Notes: generated from the sequence alone by a model not told the origin. A stretch of 64,000 bases of DNA from Vibrio qingdaonensis (GCF_026191675.1 NZ_JAKRRY010000002.1:62001-126000); one strand, 5' to 3'. Positions 46,714 through 57,547 are shown, numbered from the stretch's first letter. Program-made: numbers and translations.

Positions 46714-47401
46714 TATTGTTACCAAGCAAAGAGCGATAGATCCATGCCCCGATTACCGCGCCGATGATAGGCGCAACCCAAAATAGCCACAATTGAGCGG
46801 TGGCCCATTCGCCCACATATAAGGCTACACCAGTACTACGGGCAGGGTTAACGGAGGTATTAGTGACAGGAATACTGATAAGGTGAATGAGGGTAAGGCA
46901 TAGACCAATAGCAATAGGGGCGAAGCCCTGTGGTGCTCTTGAGTCAGTAGCGCCCATGATGACAATAAGGAACATGGCAGTCATAACAATTTCACAAACC
47001 AGAGCAGCAGTTAGCGTGTAACCACCAGGAGAGTGCTCGCCATAGCCATTAGAGGCAAAGCCCGAGGCAGTGGCATCAAACCCAGCTTGCCCTGAAGCAA
47101 TAATGTAAAGTACGCCACCTGCCAGCACGCCACCAACGACCTGAGCAATGATGTAGGGCAGAAGTTCTTTGGCTTCAAATCGCCCGCCAGCCCACAAACC
47201 AATGCTGACCGCTGGATTAAGATGACAGCCTGAGATATGCCCAATGGCAAACGCCATGGTTAATACGGTTAAACCAAACGCCAGTGCAACGCCTAGAAAG
47301 CCAATCCCCAGTTCAGGAAAGCCTGCGGCGAGCACGGCTGATCCACATCCTCCTAAAACCAACCAAAATGTACCAAATAGCTCAGCTAAATAACGATTCA
47401 T
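46706..47401 (-). CDS. aqpZ: aquaporin Z
   Basis: 231-aa water channel with six membrane helices. The two half-helix motifs are HLNPAVS and SVNPARST, with Arg of the selectivity filter just after the second and a His in [13 protein letters not shown]. The start at 47401 ([14 protein letters not shown]) gives exactly the E. coli AqpZ length; a start 12 bp upstream is possible. Single-gene unit. Confidence 0.95.
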   Translation of the reverse strand: MNRYLAELFGTFWLVLGGCGSAVLAAGFPELGIGFLGVALAFGLTVLTMAFAIGHISGCHLNPAVSIGLWAGGRFEAKELLPYIIAQVVGGVLAGGVLYIIASGQAGFDATASGFASNGYGEHSPGGYTLTAALVCEIVMTAMFLIVIMGATDSRAPQGFAPIAIGLCLTLIHLISIPVTNTSVNPARSTGVALYVGEWATAQLWLFWVAPIIGAVIGAWIYRSLLGNNSD

Positions 47402-47496
47402 AAGAAATCCCACTCCTATAATTGCGGTTCCTTTGAAACATAGCTGATTTTATTGATACCGCCAGTTTGGGCGAGGAGGCGCAAAGTATAGATATC

Positions 47497-47510
47497 GAGC
47501 CTTAAGGCTC
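47497..47510. promoter_or_regulatory. palindrome covering a stop codon
   Basis: GAGCCTTAAGGCTC is a perfect 14-bp palindrome centred on the TAA of the 84-aa gene. As RNA it forms a 5-bp stem with a four-base loop; there is no T-run. Confidence 0.6.
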
Positions 47511-47756
47511 AATGTGTTGTGATAACTGGGTAAGCTCCAACACAGAGTAGTGCTCGGCTTGTTCGCCTCTAGAAATTAAATCAACAACGTGAAACTCACT
47601 CATATCACCAAACTCTTTAGTGAGATAGTCGCGAAACGCGCTTTCGTTAGGCCACTTGCCACGAACGGTATAGCCATCGTCTTTATCAAAATCTTCTGTC
47701 TCGAAGAAAGAGAAATCCGTCATACCGATGTTGTGACAATACAAGACGAGATACAT
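47502..47756 (-). CDS. 84-aa protein of unknown function
   Basis: Small soluble acidic protein, MYLVLYCHNIGMTDFSFFET at the start and a mixed alpha/beta look (FHVVDLISRGEQAEHYSVLE). No signal peptide or membrane helix. The ATG at 47756 has AAGGATTT upstream. I do not recognise a family. Its neighbours (aqpZ, MFS transporter) share its strand but are separated by about 100-140 bp, so it is likely on its own. The stop codon is inside a palindrome. Confidence 0.65.
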   Translation of the reverse strand: MYLVLYCHNIGMTDFSFFETEDFDKDDGYTVRGKWPNESAFRDYLTKEFGDMSEFHVVDLISRGEQAEHYSVLELTQLSQHIEP

Positions 47757-47892
47757 GGTAAATCCTTAACTTTGCTTGTTGGGTAAGGTGTCGTGGGCGG
47801 AAAGTCAGCACGGTGCTGATTACTTTGTACCCCAACCCACGTTAGCTAAACGGACGACCGCTCTACGACGCGCCGCCCCTAATCAATAGTGA

Positions 47893-49224
47893 CTAAAAAA
47901 TGGCTTTCTGTTTATTTTTAAAATAAAACGCCGCACTGATTACAACAAATAGCGCAGTGAAATAGTAGAAAAAGGAAGAAAGTGAGGCTAGGAAGTCGAG
48001 ATGTTGCTCAACTTGTTGCTCGCTATAGTTCTGCGACAACAATTTGTAGTAGTAAGCGTATAAAATACCAATCGAGCCGTATCCAAGGTTAAACATTAAA
48101 CCCTTAAAGCTTAGTACCGTCGCTCGGTTATGCGATTCGGTCTGTTTATTAAGGTGGTAACTAATGAAAATATTCATCGTCATAATGATAAAGATTAAGA
48201 GCAGCGCAGGTACAACGCCATAAATCGACCAGCCAAGACTAATCCAATAATAGGTTGCCATGGTTGCGAGTCCCATGACAAGGATGAATTTTTTGGGTGC
48301 CATACTTTCCGCTAATCTTCGACTTTGTCCAGCCAATAGAATTTGCAGGATACTTATACCTGCCCCAATTAATCCGAAGTAAATAATAGGAATATCAATC
48401 GCGCGATAATACTGACTGTTCATGGTTAAAAACATACGTGATGTATGCTCGAATAAACTGTAATAAAGCAATATGAAGAGGACGTAAGGCGTAGACACCA
48501 CCCACTTAGCAGTAACTTGTGTCAGCTTGAGGCTTGCCAACGTTGTGGCAATTTTTCCGCCATGTTCAGGCAGTGTTTTTTTCGCCTCCCTCATACTAAG
48601 CGCTGAGTATATGGCGATCATCGCAACCAGCAGTGTGGCATAGACAGGAATGCGCATGATGTCTTGGGTGCTTTCTGGTTCGGCGAGTCCGAGAAGAGAG
48701 TACACCTTCGCCATAAAGCTAACATCATACATAGCGGCGCCTAAGAGCGTGACGAAAATACCAACACTTGACGCGATTCGAAGTTGGATTTGTAACACCC
48801 GTGGCCATGCTTCTTCTTTGCCTTGCTCCTTTAAAGTGTCATAAGCCAGAGCTTCATCCGCACCACTTGCTAACGCCATGGCCAAGCCGCTTAACACTCG
48901 GTTGACTAAAAACACCACGAACACCAAGTTGGGATTACCAGTGGGGACAAAGGCGATCATTGCGATTTCAACAAACATGATGATTGAAGACAGCACGACC
49001 AGCTTTTTACGCCCTAAAGTATCGGCAAATGCCCCCGATGGGACCTCGGCGAGCACAATCGTTGCCGCCCAAACGACATTTAGCATGGCAAATTGTGAGA
49101 GACTTAAACCGTAATCTAAATAGAGAAGCGTAAAAACGGGGTAATAAAAGCGAGCGAAGTAGCTACTTCGAAACATTAAGAAGTAGCGGACATTGCGGAT
49201 TTGAAGGACTTCTCTGAGTGTCAT
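47893..49224 (-). CDS. MFS transporter
   Basis: 443-aa inner-membrane transporter with about 12 helices. The loop 2-3 MFS signature is present as VPSGAFADTLGRKKLVVLSS, and the second half mirrors the first. The substrate is not predictable. Its neighbours do not help: a small unknown gene downstream and a YkgJ-like gene upstream (143 bp). The segment MFRSSYFARFYYPVFTLLYL at the first helix is distinctive but unknown to me. Confidence 0.85.
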   Translation of the reverse strand: MTLREVLQIRNVRYFLMFRSSYFARFYYPVFTLLYLDYGLSLSQFAMLNVVWAATIVLAEVPSGAFADTLGRKKLVVLSSIIMFVEIAMIAFVPTGNPNLVFVVFLVNRVLSGLAMALASGADEALAYDTLKEQGKEEAWPRVLQIQLRIASSVGIFVTLLGAAMYDVSFMAKVYSLLGLAEPESTQDIMRIPVYATLLVAMIAIYSALSMREAKKTLPEHGGKIATTLASLKLTQVTAKWVVSTPYVLFILLYYSLFEHTSRMFLTMNSQYYRAIDIPIIYFGLIGAGISILQILLAGQSRRLAESMAPKKFILVMGLATMATYYWISLGWSIYGVVPALLLIFIIMTMNIFISYHLNKQTESHNRATVLSFKGLMFNLGYGSIGILYAYYYKLLSQNYSEQQVEQHLDFLASLSSFFYYFTALFVVISAAFYFKNKQKAIF

Positions 49225-49367
49225 AAAATATTCAGTAGTATTAATTACATAAGAGTATGTATAACCCTTTTTCTGCTAAATAGGAAAGGTTTGATTCTTA
49301 AAATATGCGGATTTTTATCCAATGTATCTGTGAAGAAATACTCTATGCGCCGTCGGTGTGGCGTCCT

Positions 49368-49616
49368 TTAAGTCAGCCTATCTAACTCCAGCAGATTACT
49401 CAGCGCTTGTTGGTTAGTGCTACTGCATACATCAGGGCATGGTTTAAAATCGTGGCACACTTTAGGTCGCTCTGGTTGACCAAAGAGCTTGCAAAGGTTG
49501 TCTTCATTAAGCTGAATGCAGCGCACACCGGAAGGTTTGCCATTGGGCATACCCGGAATGGCGGAGGAGATACTTGGTGCAATACAGCAGGCGCCGCAGC
49601 CTAATCGACAGTCCAT
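49368..49616 (-). CDS. YkgJ-family cysteine-cluster protein
   Basis: 82-aa protein with eight Cys. The conserved pattern is CRLGCGACC, CIQL, LCKLFGQPERPKVC and CPDVC. YkgJ/UPF0153 proteins are thought to bind a zinc or iron-sulfur centre, but the role is unproven. It is divergent from the unrelated-length but similar-pattern YcgN gene 147 bp away. Confidence 0.85.
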   Translation of the reverse strand: MDCRLGCGACCIAPSISSAIPGMPNGKPSGVRCIQLNEDNLCKLFGQPERPKVCHDFKPCPDVCSSTNQQALSNLLELDRLT

Positions 49617-49762
49617 CTTAATAACCTAAAAGTAATGGGGCGCAGAGTGTACCAAACATCGTCGCTTGTACACAATTGAATCACGCTTGTCAGAGAGAAT
49701 GACTTGAAGTTTACCTAAACTAGCGGTATAAAGCGCCTCCACAGAACGTAAAGGTAGTCAAC

Positions 49763-50200
49763 ATGAGCAAGCCATTTTGGGAAACAACACCACTAGAAGC
49801 AATGTCGGAAGAGCAATGGGAGTCTCTTTGCGACGGTTGTGGGAAATGTTGTCTTCACAAGCTCATGGATGAAGACTCTGATGACGTCTACTACACCAAT
49901 GTAGCGTGCAGTTGGTTAAACAGCGACACCTGTTCATGTAAAGATTATATGAACCGCTTTGAATCGGGTGAAGAATGCTTAAAGCTCACCAGAGATAAAA
50001 TTTCCGAGTTCAATTGGTTGCCAGAAACCTGTGCCTATCGTTTGCTATCTCAAGGTGACACGTTACCTCAATGGCATCCTTTAATCACCGGCTTCAAGTC
50101 TGCGATGCATGCGGCTGGTGAAAGTGTAAGAAACAAAGTGGTGTATGAGATTGATGTCATTGACTGGGAAGACCACATTCTGAATCACCCTAATAGATAA
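49763..50200 (+). CDS. ycgN: YcgN-family (UPF0260) cysteine-cluster protein
   Basis: 145-aa cytoplasmic protein. The Cys motif [16 protein letters not shown] is followed by [26 protein letters not shown], and [20 protein letters not shown]. These match the E. coli YcgN family as I know it. Eight Cys suggest a metal or Fe-S cluster. Function unknown. AAAGG lies before the ATG, and a terminator follows. Confidence 0.9.
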   Translation: MSKPFWETTPLEAMSEEQWESLCDGCGKCCLHKLMDEDSDDVYYTNVACSWLNSDTCSCKDYMNRFESGEECLKLTRDKISEFNWLPETCAYRLLSQGDTLPQWHPLITGFKSAMHAAGESVRNKVVYEIDVIDWEDHILNHPNR

Positions 50201-50241
50201 ATAGTGTCGGATGGTCCAGACTATTCAGGGACACACGATCA

Positions 50242-50277
50242 AAAAAAGGCAGAGCGATTAACGCTCTGCCTTTTTTG
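50242..50277. terminator. bidirectional terminator between ycgN and the BCCT gene
   Basis: A 14-bp stem (AAAAAAGGCAGAGCG / CGCTCTGCCTTTTTT) with a six-base loop, ending three bases before the BCCT stop codon. Confidence 0.9.
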
Positions 50278-50279
50278 TA

Positions 50280-52154
50280 TCAGCTAGTCGTACAGATTTC
50301 AGTGAAGCGTACTCTCGCGTCTTGAGCGGCTTGCGATGACTGCTCCTTTGAGTTTTGAGCATCGCTTAGTGCTTGAAGTTTGGCTTCGAGCTCGTCGACG
50401 AGGTCTTGTGGGATAGCATGGTTTTCATCGTCAGAGTGTTCGAGAGCATAGGCGCGGATGGCCTTTTTCGTCTTAAACAAGTCGTGCATTGCCGCACGTT
50501 CTTCATCGGCAGCGCTCTGTGCGATATCGCGACATTTTTCAAAATGAGCCAGTGCTACACCTTCCGTTGACCAAGGATCAAATTCAGGCAATTCTTCAAT
50601 GTTAATGGTTGGTTCGACATAATCGTCTTGATGACGTATGTCTAGCGTCGCGGCTTTGACTGCGGAAATCATTAACATCACCGCGATGATAAGCAAAGGT
50701 AGACCGCCGACAATCGCCGCTGTTTGCAGTGTGCTTAATCCGCCTAAGAACATTAGCACCGCTGGCATGAAGCTGAGCGTAAAGGCCCAGAACATACGGT
50801 TCCAACGCATTGGTTCTTGAGTCACATCGTTTTGTACGACGGATGCCAAGATATAAGAAATGGAATCAAAGGTCGTAGCCGTGAAAATAATACAAAGCAC
50901 GGTAAAGAGTAGAATAATGAACCATGCAAATGGCAATTCAGATAGCATAGAGAAGATAGCTTTCGTTGGACCAAACGTATTCAAAATGCCGACGATGTCT
51001 AGTTGTCCAGATAACTGCAGGGATAAACCAAAGTTACCTAGGATGATGAAGAATAAGAAACAGCCGCTGGAGCCAAAAAACAGCGAGCCAGCAACCATTT
51101 GCTTGATCGTACGACCTCTGGAAATACGAGCGACAAACAATCCCATGCTTGGTGCAAATACTAACCACCACGCCCAGTAGAAGATAGTCCAATCTTGTGG
51201 GAAGTGCGTATTGTCGAAAGTGCCGTAGCCACCGAAAGGTTCTGCCCATGTAGCCATGACAAAGAAGTTCGACATCATGCGGCCAATCGAATCTAACCCG
51301 GTTTCCAAAATGAACACAGTAGGACCTAATATTAACACCAGCGCCAATAAAATCATGGCACCCCAGAAGTTAATATTACTTAGAACCTTAATGCCTTTTT
51401 CCATTCCAGCGAAAGAAGAGTAGGCAAAAATACCGGTACAAACGGCAAGTACACCAATCTGTGAGTAGGTATTTTGTGGTAAGCCAAAGAGAACATTCAG
51501 ACCTTCACTAATGAGCGGTGCAGCAAGACCAAGTGTTGTTGCAGCGCCCCCTAATAGACCGAAGATAAACAGAACGTCAATCAGTTTACCCAGTGCGCCA
51601 TGGGTATGCTTTTCGCCAAGTACTGGAATCAGGGCACTCGATACTTTCAACGCGGGTTGTTTGCGTACGTAGTAGAAGTAGGCAATAGGCAGCGCGGGAA
51701 TAAGGTAAATTGACCATGCAATTGGTCCCCAATGGAAAAGGCCATAGGTTGCAGCCCAGCGAACCGCTTCTTCACTTCCTGGCTCTAGCTGAAAAGGAGG
51801 CGCCTGGTAGTAGTAGGCCCATTCAATACAGCCCCAGTACAAGATACTGGCACCAATACCACCACAAAATAGCATCGCTGCCCATGAGGAGGTTTGGAAT
51901 TCAGGGGTTTCATCAGGTTCACCTAGCTTGATCTGCCCGATATCGCTAAAAATGATGAAAATCATGAAAAAGAAAGCGGCGAGACCGAGTGATAGATAGA
52001 GGAAGCCAAACTTGTCCGTCATGATCAGTTTAGCCTGAGCAATCACTTCAGCGCCTTGTTGTGGGAACAAGATTAAGGGAATGATGACGGAAAAGAGCAG
52101 TGCAATCGCACCAAAAAAAGTGGGTTTATCTATAAGTTTAAAGTAGCGTTCCAT
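50280..52154 (-). CDS. BCCT-family transporter with long C-terminal cytoplasmic tail
   Basis: 624-aa inner-membrane transporter for a quaternary ammonium compound (betaine, choline or carnitine class). Twelve helices cover about residues 10-500. The BCCT signature region reads DWTIFYWAWWLVFAPSMGLF, then ARISRGRT. The segments LFHWGPIAWSIYL, YYYQAPPF and PVLGEKHTHG resemble E. coli CaiT more than BetT, while GGIGAS in helix 3 looks different from both. After helix 12 comes an Asp/Glu-rich cytoplasmic region with coiled-coil character (about 515-624, DLVDELEAKLQALSDAQN), a feature linked to osmotic regulation in BetP. Substrate uncertain. Confidence 0.85.
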   Translation of the reverse strand: MERYFKLIDKPTFFGAIALLFSVIIPLILFPQQGAEVIAQAKLIMTDKFGFLYLSLGLAAFFFMIFIIFSDIGQIKLGEPDETPEFQTSSWAAMLFCGGIGASILYWGCIEWAYYYQAPPFQLEPGSEEAVRWAATYGLFHWGPIAWSIYLIPALPIAYFYYVRKQPALKVSSALIPVLGEKHTHGALGKLIDVLFIFGLLGGAATTLGLAAPLISEGLNVLFGLPQNTYSQIGVLAVCTGIFAYSSFAGMEKGIKVLSNINFWGAMILLALVLILGPTVFILETGLDSIGRMMSNFFVMATWAEPFGGYGTFDNTHFPQDWTIFYWAWWLVFAPSMGLFVARISRGRTIKQMVAGSLFFGSSGCFLFFIILGNFGLSLQLSGQLDIVGILNTFGPTKAIFSMLSELPFAWFIILLFTVLCIIFTATTFDSISYILASVVQNDVTQEPMRWNRMFWAFTLSFMPAVLMFLGGLSTLQTAAIVGGLPLLIIAVMLMISAVKAATLDIRHQDDYVEPTINIEELPEFDPWSTEGVALAHFEKCRDIAQSAADEERAAMHDLFKTKKAIRAYALEHSDDENHAIPQDLVDELEAKLQALSDAQNSKEQSSQAAQDARVRFTEICTTS

Positions 52155-52266
52155 GTTAGCCAGTTACTTAATAAAAGAAGACGATTATCTAAGTAGAAGG
52201 CCTCTCACGACAAACACGATTGTTTGTCGTTAAGATAAGTAAAATAGAATGCGTATATTGTAAACG

Positions 52267-52617
52267 CTAGGCTAAAGCCAGAATTAAGGCACCTACCGTA
52301 ACGGCCGCAGACACATATTGCCCTGCAGAATAGGAGTCATCTTCTTGTTCTTTAAGATCATCGGGATGATCCATTCCTAAAGCACCATGGGCAAACGACT
52401 GGACTGTCTTGCCCATGGAGTCGTCGTCTTCCGTCTTAGTTTTACCTTCTTGTTCTAGCGCTTTTTTTGCTTGTGCGGATATCTGTACAGTATCAGTTTC
52501 AGGGTTTGGCAATGTTTTGCCGCTGTTCGCACCGTTTGCTGTCGCCGGTAAATTGGCGTTAGGCTGGGTTTTTGGTATCGATGTTGTTTGACTTAGGTTT
52601 GAATTGACACTTTGCAT
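52267..52617 (-). CDS. 116-aa protein with C-terminal membrane helix
   Basis: Unknown protein. The first 45 residues are Asn/Thr/Pro-rich and probably disordered; DTVQISAQAKKALEQEG (about 42-58) resembles the D-x-V-x-IS-x-x-A motif seen in several motility-associated proteins, but this is weak. An acidic middle (KTKTEDDD, HPDDLKEQEDD) leads to a hydrophobic C-terminal helix (YVSAAVTVGALILALA), suggesting a tail-anchored protein. No neighbour explains it. Confidence 0.6.
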   Translation of the reverse strand: MQSVNSNLSQTTSIPKTQPNANLPATANGANSGKTLPNPETDTVQISAQAKKALEQEGKTKTEDDDSMGKTVQSFAHGALGMDHPDDLKEQEDDSYSAGQYVSAAVTVGALILALA

Positions 52618-52757
52618 ACCGGTTCTCCGTCACCACTATCACTATCTGTATCGCCACTATGGATCAAAACTTTAAGGTTTTATATTAGTAGCGTGAATGG
52701 AATGTCTTCAGATAACTATCAATTAGCAATATTTACGCCAAATTAATAAGTCACTAT

Positions 52758-52816
52758 CTCAGTTCGGGCATTCATCCGATTTAAGGCTGAATGCGCTATC
52801 CAATCAAGTGACTGAG
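52758..52816 (-). other. nested inverted repeats downstream of chaN
   Basis: Outer arms CTCAGT (52758-52763) / ACTGAG (52811-52816) enclose inner arms GCATTCA (52768-52774) / TGAATGC (52788-52794). It lies just past the ChaN-like gene stop and has no T-run. It may be a folded mRNA end. Confidence 0.4.
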
Positions 52817-52833
52817 TACAGATAGACCAGCCG

Positions 52834-53808
52834 TTATGGCGTGCATTTCAATCCGTCATTTCTTTTGCCTAGGTGCTGATATGCGCTCATACGTTTGGCT
52901 TCTTGGACGTAACGAGTAGGGGGAGGCAACACCAATAACTGCATATCGGCACTCGTTGCAGGAGTATCAGCGTTGGTGATTTCGACGACAGGACTGATCA
53001 CTAAGACGTTGAGTTTTGGTTCCAGTTTAAGTATTTGCGAGGCTGTTCCTAGTCCGTTCTCGGTATGAAACTTACCGGCGATGTGCATGACTTGAGTATC
53101 GGGGTGAGCACGGAGAAAGTGAACAATACTTTCCGCCATAGTGGCATCCCACGTTAGCTGCGCGGCAAATTGTTTGGCCGTCTGATCAGGAGTACCGTGG
53201 TGCATAGAGTTCATGAACTTCTCTTTATATGGGCTCCCGGATGTATCTATGGTTTGCGCGACATAGCGGCGTTCGGGCGGTTCAAGAGTATCGAGGTAGC
53301 TAAGTCCGGTACGGCCAATACAGCGAACGGTCGATTTCGGCGCATTACTCGCGATAATGGGTAACTGGTTTTGTTTGGCAAATTCAACCAAAGCACGGTA
53401 GTCACTCTGATAGTTAGGCCATGCGTTGGCTTCAGACATCAGAGTTTGTTCACCAATGTTGCCTTTGAGATAGTCATTAACAATCGTTTGTGATGGACGT
53501 GAGAATTGCTCCATCGAAAGGGCAAGCTTGTCGTTATTAGTGGCTAATGATCTAAGTAGATCGGTCTGAAAACGATGAATAGCCGAATGCGTGTGCCACT
53601 CTCCGACTAGGATAACATCAGCGTTGATGATGGCTTCAGGTAGCGCAGATACCACGATAGGGTCGCCTGTAGCGGTATAAAGTTGATAGTCGTAAAAGGT
53701 GTCAATCGGTTGAGGTTGAACTTGAGCAGCAGAGGAGGGAGCGGTCGTTAATGACGATGCACAACCCGTAATGAGTGACGCAAGTAGAGCGATGGGTAGA
53801 AATTTCAT
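52834..53808 (-). CDS. ChaN-family lipoprotein
   Basis: 324-aa lipoprotein. The signal peptide ends in the lipobox LITGC (Cys16). The Tiki/ChaN catalytic-type motif VILVGEWHTHSAIHRFQ (about 66-82) and the later HIAGKFHTENGLG are conserved. E. coli/Campylobacter ChaN binds haem and belongs to the iron-uptake-linked Tiki superfamily; activity here is inferred. No iron operator was recognised upstream. It is on its own between rlmA and the 116-aa gene. Confidence 0.85.
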   Translation of the reverse strand: MKFLPIALLASLITGCASSLTTAPSSAAQVQPQPIDTFYDYQLYTATGDPIVVSALPEAIINADVILVGEWHTHSAIHRFQTDLLRSLATNNDKLALSMEQFSRPSQTIVNDYLKGNIGEQTLMSEANAWPNYQSDYRALVEFAKQNQLPIIASNAPKSTVRCIGRTGLSYLDTLEPPERRYVAQTIDTSGSPYKEKFMNSMHHGTPDQTAKQFAAQLTWDATMAESIVHFLRAHPDTQVMHIAGKFHTENGLGTASQILKLEPKLNVLVISPVVEITNADTPATSADMQLLVLPPPTRYVQEAKRMSAYQHLGKRNDGLKCTP

Positions 53809-53826
53809 TTGATTAGCGAGCTCCTA

Positions 53827-53860
53827 AACAAAAATAGCCTACGAGAACGAAGGCTATTAG
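53827..53860 (-). terminator. rlmA terminator
   Basis: AATAGCCT / AGGCTATT stem with a ten-base loop, followed on the minus strand by TTTTTG. Confidence 0.75.
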
Positions 53861-53919
53861 GGAAGAACGATGATAATCGAGTCAGTGAATGGATTCAATC
53901 GAATTGATAATTATTTGCA

Positions 53920-54753
53920 TCAAGTGCACTTAAATACCCTGATCATAAAGTCGGCTTGGCACTGAAATTGCTCAGAGGCTTTAATTGTCGCTCGAACATC
54001 ATCGGTCGCTTTCCATGCGAATGGCGTCATTTGCAATAGGTCATGCGCTTGGTCACCTGTTAGCTTCATCAGGTAGTTTAGCTTATTTTCAGCAACTAAT
54101 TGGAATTGAGGGAGCACTTCCACCTCTTCGTCATGAAGGTGCACCTCATCATAGATGCGCTCTCGCAGCTCAAAAAGGTGATGGGCCCCTGGAGTTACGG
54201 TGACCACAATCCCATCTTGTTGAAGGCATCGAGCTAACTCTTCGGGCTTACAAGGCGCATAAATCCGAATAGCGGCAGAGAGGGAATCGTCAGCAAACGG
54301 TAGTCGATGGCTGGATGCGACAGTAAAAGAAACGTTGGAATAACGTTTGGCAGCGTAACGAACGGCGACTTTGGAAATATCCAGCCCATAGCAATCAATA
54401 GGCTGGTGTTGGTCATCACCCAAATGCTCACTAAGGTAATCTGCAAAATAGTGGGTGTAGTAGCCTTCACCACAGCCAATATCCAAAGCTTGGACAGACA
54501 CGAGTGGGTGATGTTGGACAAGGGACTGAGCGACGGCGTTACGCATGGGCGCGTAGAAGTCATGGGCGAGGAAGGTACGTCTTGCCTGCATCATCTCTTT
54601 GTTGTCGCCAGGATCTTTTGATTGCTTGTGCTGTACAGGCATCAAATTCACATAGCCTTCCTTCGCCATATCGAATTGATGGCGGTTTTCACAGGCAAAA
54701 TGGCGTTCGCGCTGTTGAAGAGGAAGGTGGCAAAGTGGGCATTGATAAGACAT
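53920..54753 (-). CDS. rlmA: 23S rRNA (guanine-745-N1)-methyltransferase RlmA
   Basis: 277-aa methyltransferase. The N-terminal zinc finger is MSYQCPLCHLPL with CENRHQF, and the SAM site is ALDIGCGEGYYTHYF. The start at 54753 gives the usual MSYQCPLC; a frame 57 bp longer adds a non-conserved leader. It methylates G745 in helix 35 of 23S rRNA. It lies downstream of yeaD on the same strand (73 bp). Confidence 0.92.
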   Translation of the reverse strand: MSYQCPLCHLPLQQRERHFACENRHQFDMAKEGYVNLMPVQHKQSKDPGDNKEMMQARRTFLAHDFYAPMRNAVAQSLVQHHPLVSVQALDIGCGEGYYTHYFADYLSEHLGDDQHQPIDCYGLDISKVAVRYAAKRYSNVSFTVASSHRLPFADDSLSAAIRIYAPCKPEELARCLQQDGIVVTVTPGAHHLFELRERIYDEVHLHDEEVEVLPQFQLVAENKLNYLMKLTGDQAHDLLQMTPFAWKATDDVRATIKASEQFQCQADFMIRVFKCT

Positions 54754-54826
54754 ACGGTTAGACTCGCGGAAAATTTTGCTAAGTCTAACCATATCATTGC
54801 CACGGCGCAATTAAGCAAAGGCGTTT

Positions 54827-55711
54827 TTATTGAATTCCAATGACCGTGGAAAGCACAGCGGTTTCACCCGGAGAAACTTGTTTACCTTGTTCTAGCGTTG
54901 GAGCATGCAGAGTGGACTCGACACATAGGAATGTTTGGTAGCCGTCATCATTCATGTCACCCATGGCTTTGGCACCAGCTGCCCAAGGGTTCCAAAGTAC
55001 CGCTGAGTTATGCCCGTGGTTAGTAACCGAGATTGCGCGATTGAGTTGACTATCCTTGATGAAGATATCTTGCTCTGGCGCAGTATAGACGCGATCAATG
55101 GTATCGGTGAGAACAAGCGTGTCACCGCCTTCACAGCGCTGTCCTTCGAGTAAGCCATCAATGTAGCTGTGTCCCATACCCGTTACTTCTGTCGAGGTGA
55201 TATCACCCACGTTGAAGTAGCTATGTAACGCACCGGAGTATGACCATGGCTTGTCATCAGTGTTAGTCATAGTTAACGTCACAGTGAGCTGGTCACTGAT
55301 TTCAACATTGAGGACTAGGGCAAACTGATGTGGCCAAATTTCACGCGTTGTATCAGAGTCGTTTAAACCAAGGCTAATGATGACACCTTGTTCATTTTCT
55401 TTATGCTCAATAAGAGACCATTCACTGGTGCGGGCAAACCCATGAGCGGGAGCGGCAACGCGACCAAACCAAGGCCAGCAAATAGGAATACCACCACGCA
55501 ATGCGGTTGCGTTATCGTAAACGGCTTCTTTGCTCATCCAGATAAGATCATCTTGGTCAGCAGGCTGGTAAGAGAGAACATGCCCACCGTGAAGTGAGAT
55601 AGCGGCTGATGCTTTTGGGTGAATGACACGAACAATTTTGTTCTCACCGTGTTGAGCAACGGTGACAAAATCAGAAAGTACGGTGACGGCTGGTAGGGAA
55701 TTAAAGTCCAT
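54827..55711 (-). CDS. yeaD: D-hexose-6-phosphate mutarotase YeaD
   Basis: 294-aa aldose-1-epimerase-fold protein interconverting anomers of glucose-6-phosphate. Family segments are GGIPICWPWFG, HGFARTSEW (catalytic His), GALHSYFNV and FLCVESTLHAP (catalytic Glu). It follows gapA by about 95 bp with gapA's terminator between, the same order as in E. coli, so some readthrough from gapA is likely. Confidence 0.93.
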   Translation of the reverse strand: MDFNSLPAVTVLSDFVTVAQHGENKIVRVIHPKASAAISLHGGHVLSYQPADQDDLIWMSKEAVYDNATALRGGIPICWPWFGRVAAPAHGFARTSEWSLIEHKENEQGVIISLGLNDSDTTREIWPHQFALVLNVEISDQLTVTLTMTNTDDKPWSYSGALHSYFNVGDITSTEVTGMGHSYIDGLLEGQRCEGGDTLVLTDTIDRVYTAPEQDIFIKDSQLNRAISVTNHGHNSAVLWNPWAAGAKAMGDMNDDGYQTFLCVESTLHAPTLEQGKQVSPGETAVLSTVIGIQ

Positions 55712-55750
55712 ATTTGATACCTCAGACTAGGAATACACACTTTTCAGGTA

Positions 55751-55782
55751 CAAAAAAGGCGACCCTAAGAGTCGCCTTTTTA
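55751..55782 (-). terminator. gapA terminator (possibly partial)
   Basis: AAAAAAGGCGAC / GTCGCCTTTTT stem with a seven-base loop in the gapA-yeaD spacer. Confidence 0.85.
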
Positions 55783-55805
55783 AAAGTTGGAACTAGATGC
55801 TTACA

Positions 55806-57136
<1,331 letters not shown>

Positions 57137-57547
57137 GTGAACCATGAAAATAAAAAGGTCACTAAGACAGATGAGAACTGGCGTGAGGCTTTGACGGACG
57201 AACAGTACAGAGTATGCCGCCAGCAAGGCACAGAAGCCCCTTTTTCAGGGACCTTGCTGCATAACAAAGAGACTGGGAGCTATTGCTGCACCTGTTGCGG
57301 TACAGCGCTGTTTGAATCAGAAAGCAAGTATGATTCAGGGTGCGGCTGGCCAAGCTTTGATGCCCCAGTCAGCAGCGATGCAATTCGCTATTTAGATGAC
57401 ACAAGTCACGGAATGGTAAGAGTAGAAATACGTTGTAGCACATGTGATAGTCATTTAGGGCATGTGTTTGAAGATGGTCCGAAAACAACAGGTGAAAGGT
57501 ATTGTGTGAATTCGGTGTCGTTAATTTTCAACAAAACTGAAAGTTAA
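57137..57547 (+). CDS. msrB: peptide-methionine (R)-S-oxide reductase MsrB
   Basis: 136-aa repair enzyme for methionine-R-sulfoxide. Zinc ligands are CCTCCG and [10 protein letters not shown]; the catalytic Cys is in [11 protein letters not shown]; the substrate pocket motif [10 protein letters not shown] is intact. The start is GTG at 57137 with GGGAG ten bases upstream; no better ATG is in frame. E. coli msrB (yeaA) is also divergent from gapA. Confidence 0.94.
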   Translation: MNHENKKVTKTDENWREALTDEQYRVCRQQGTEAPFSGTLLHNKETGSYCCTCCGTALFESESKYDSGCGWPSFDAPVSSDAIRYLDDTSHGMVRVEIRCSTCDSHLGHVFEDGPKTTGERYCVNSVSLIFNKTES

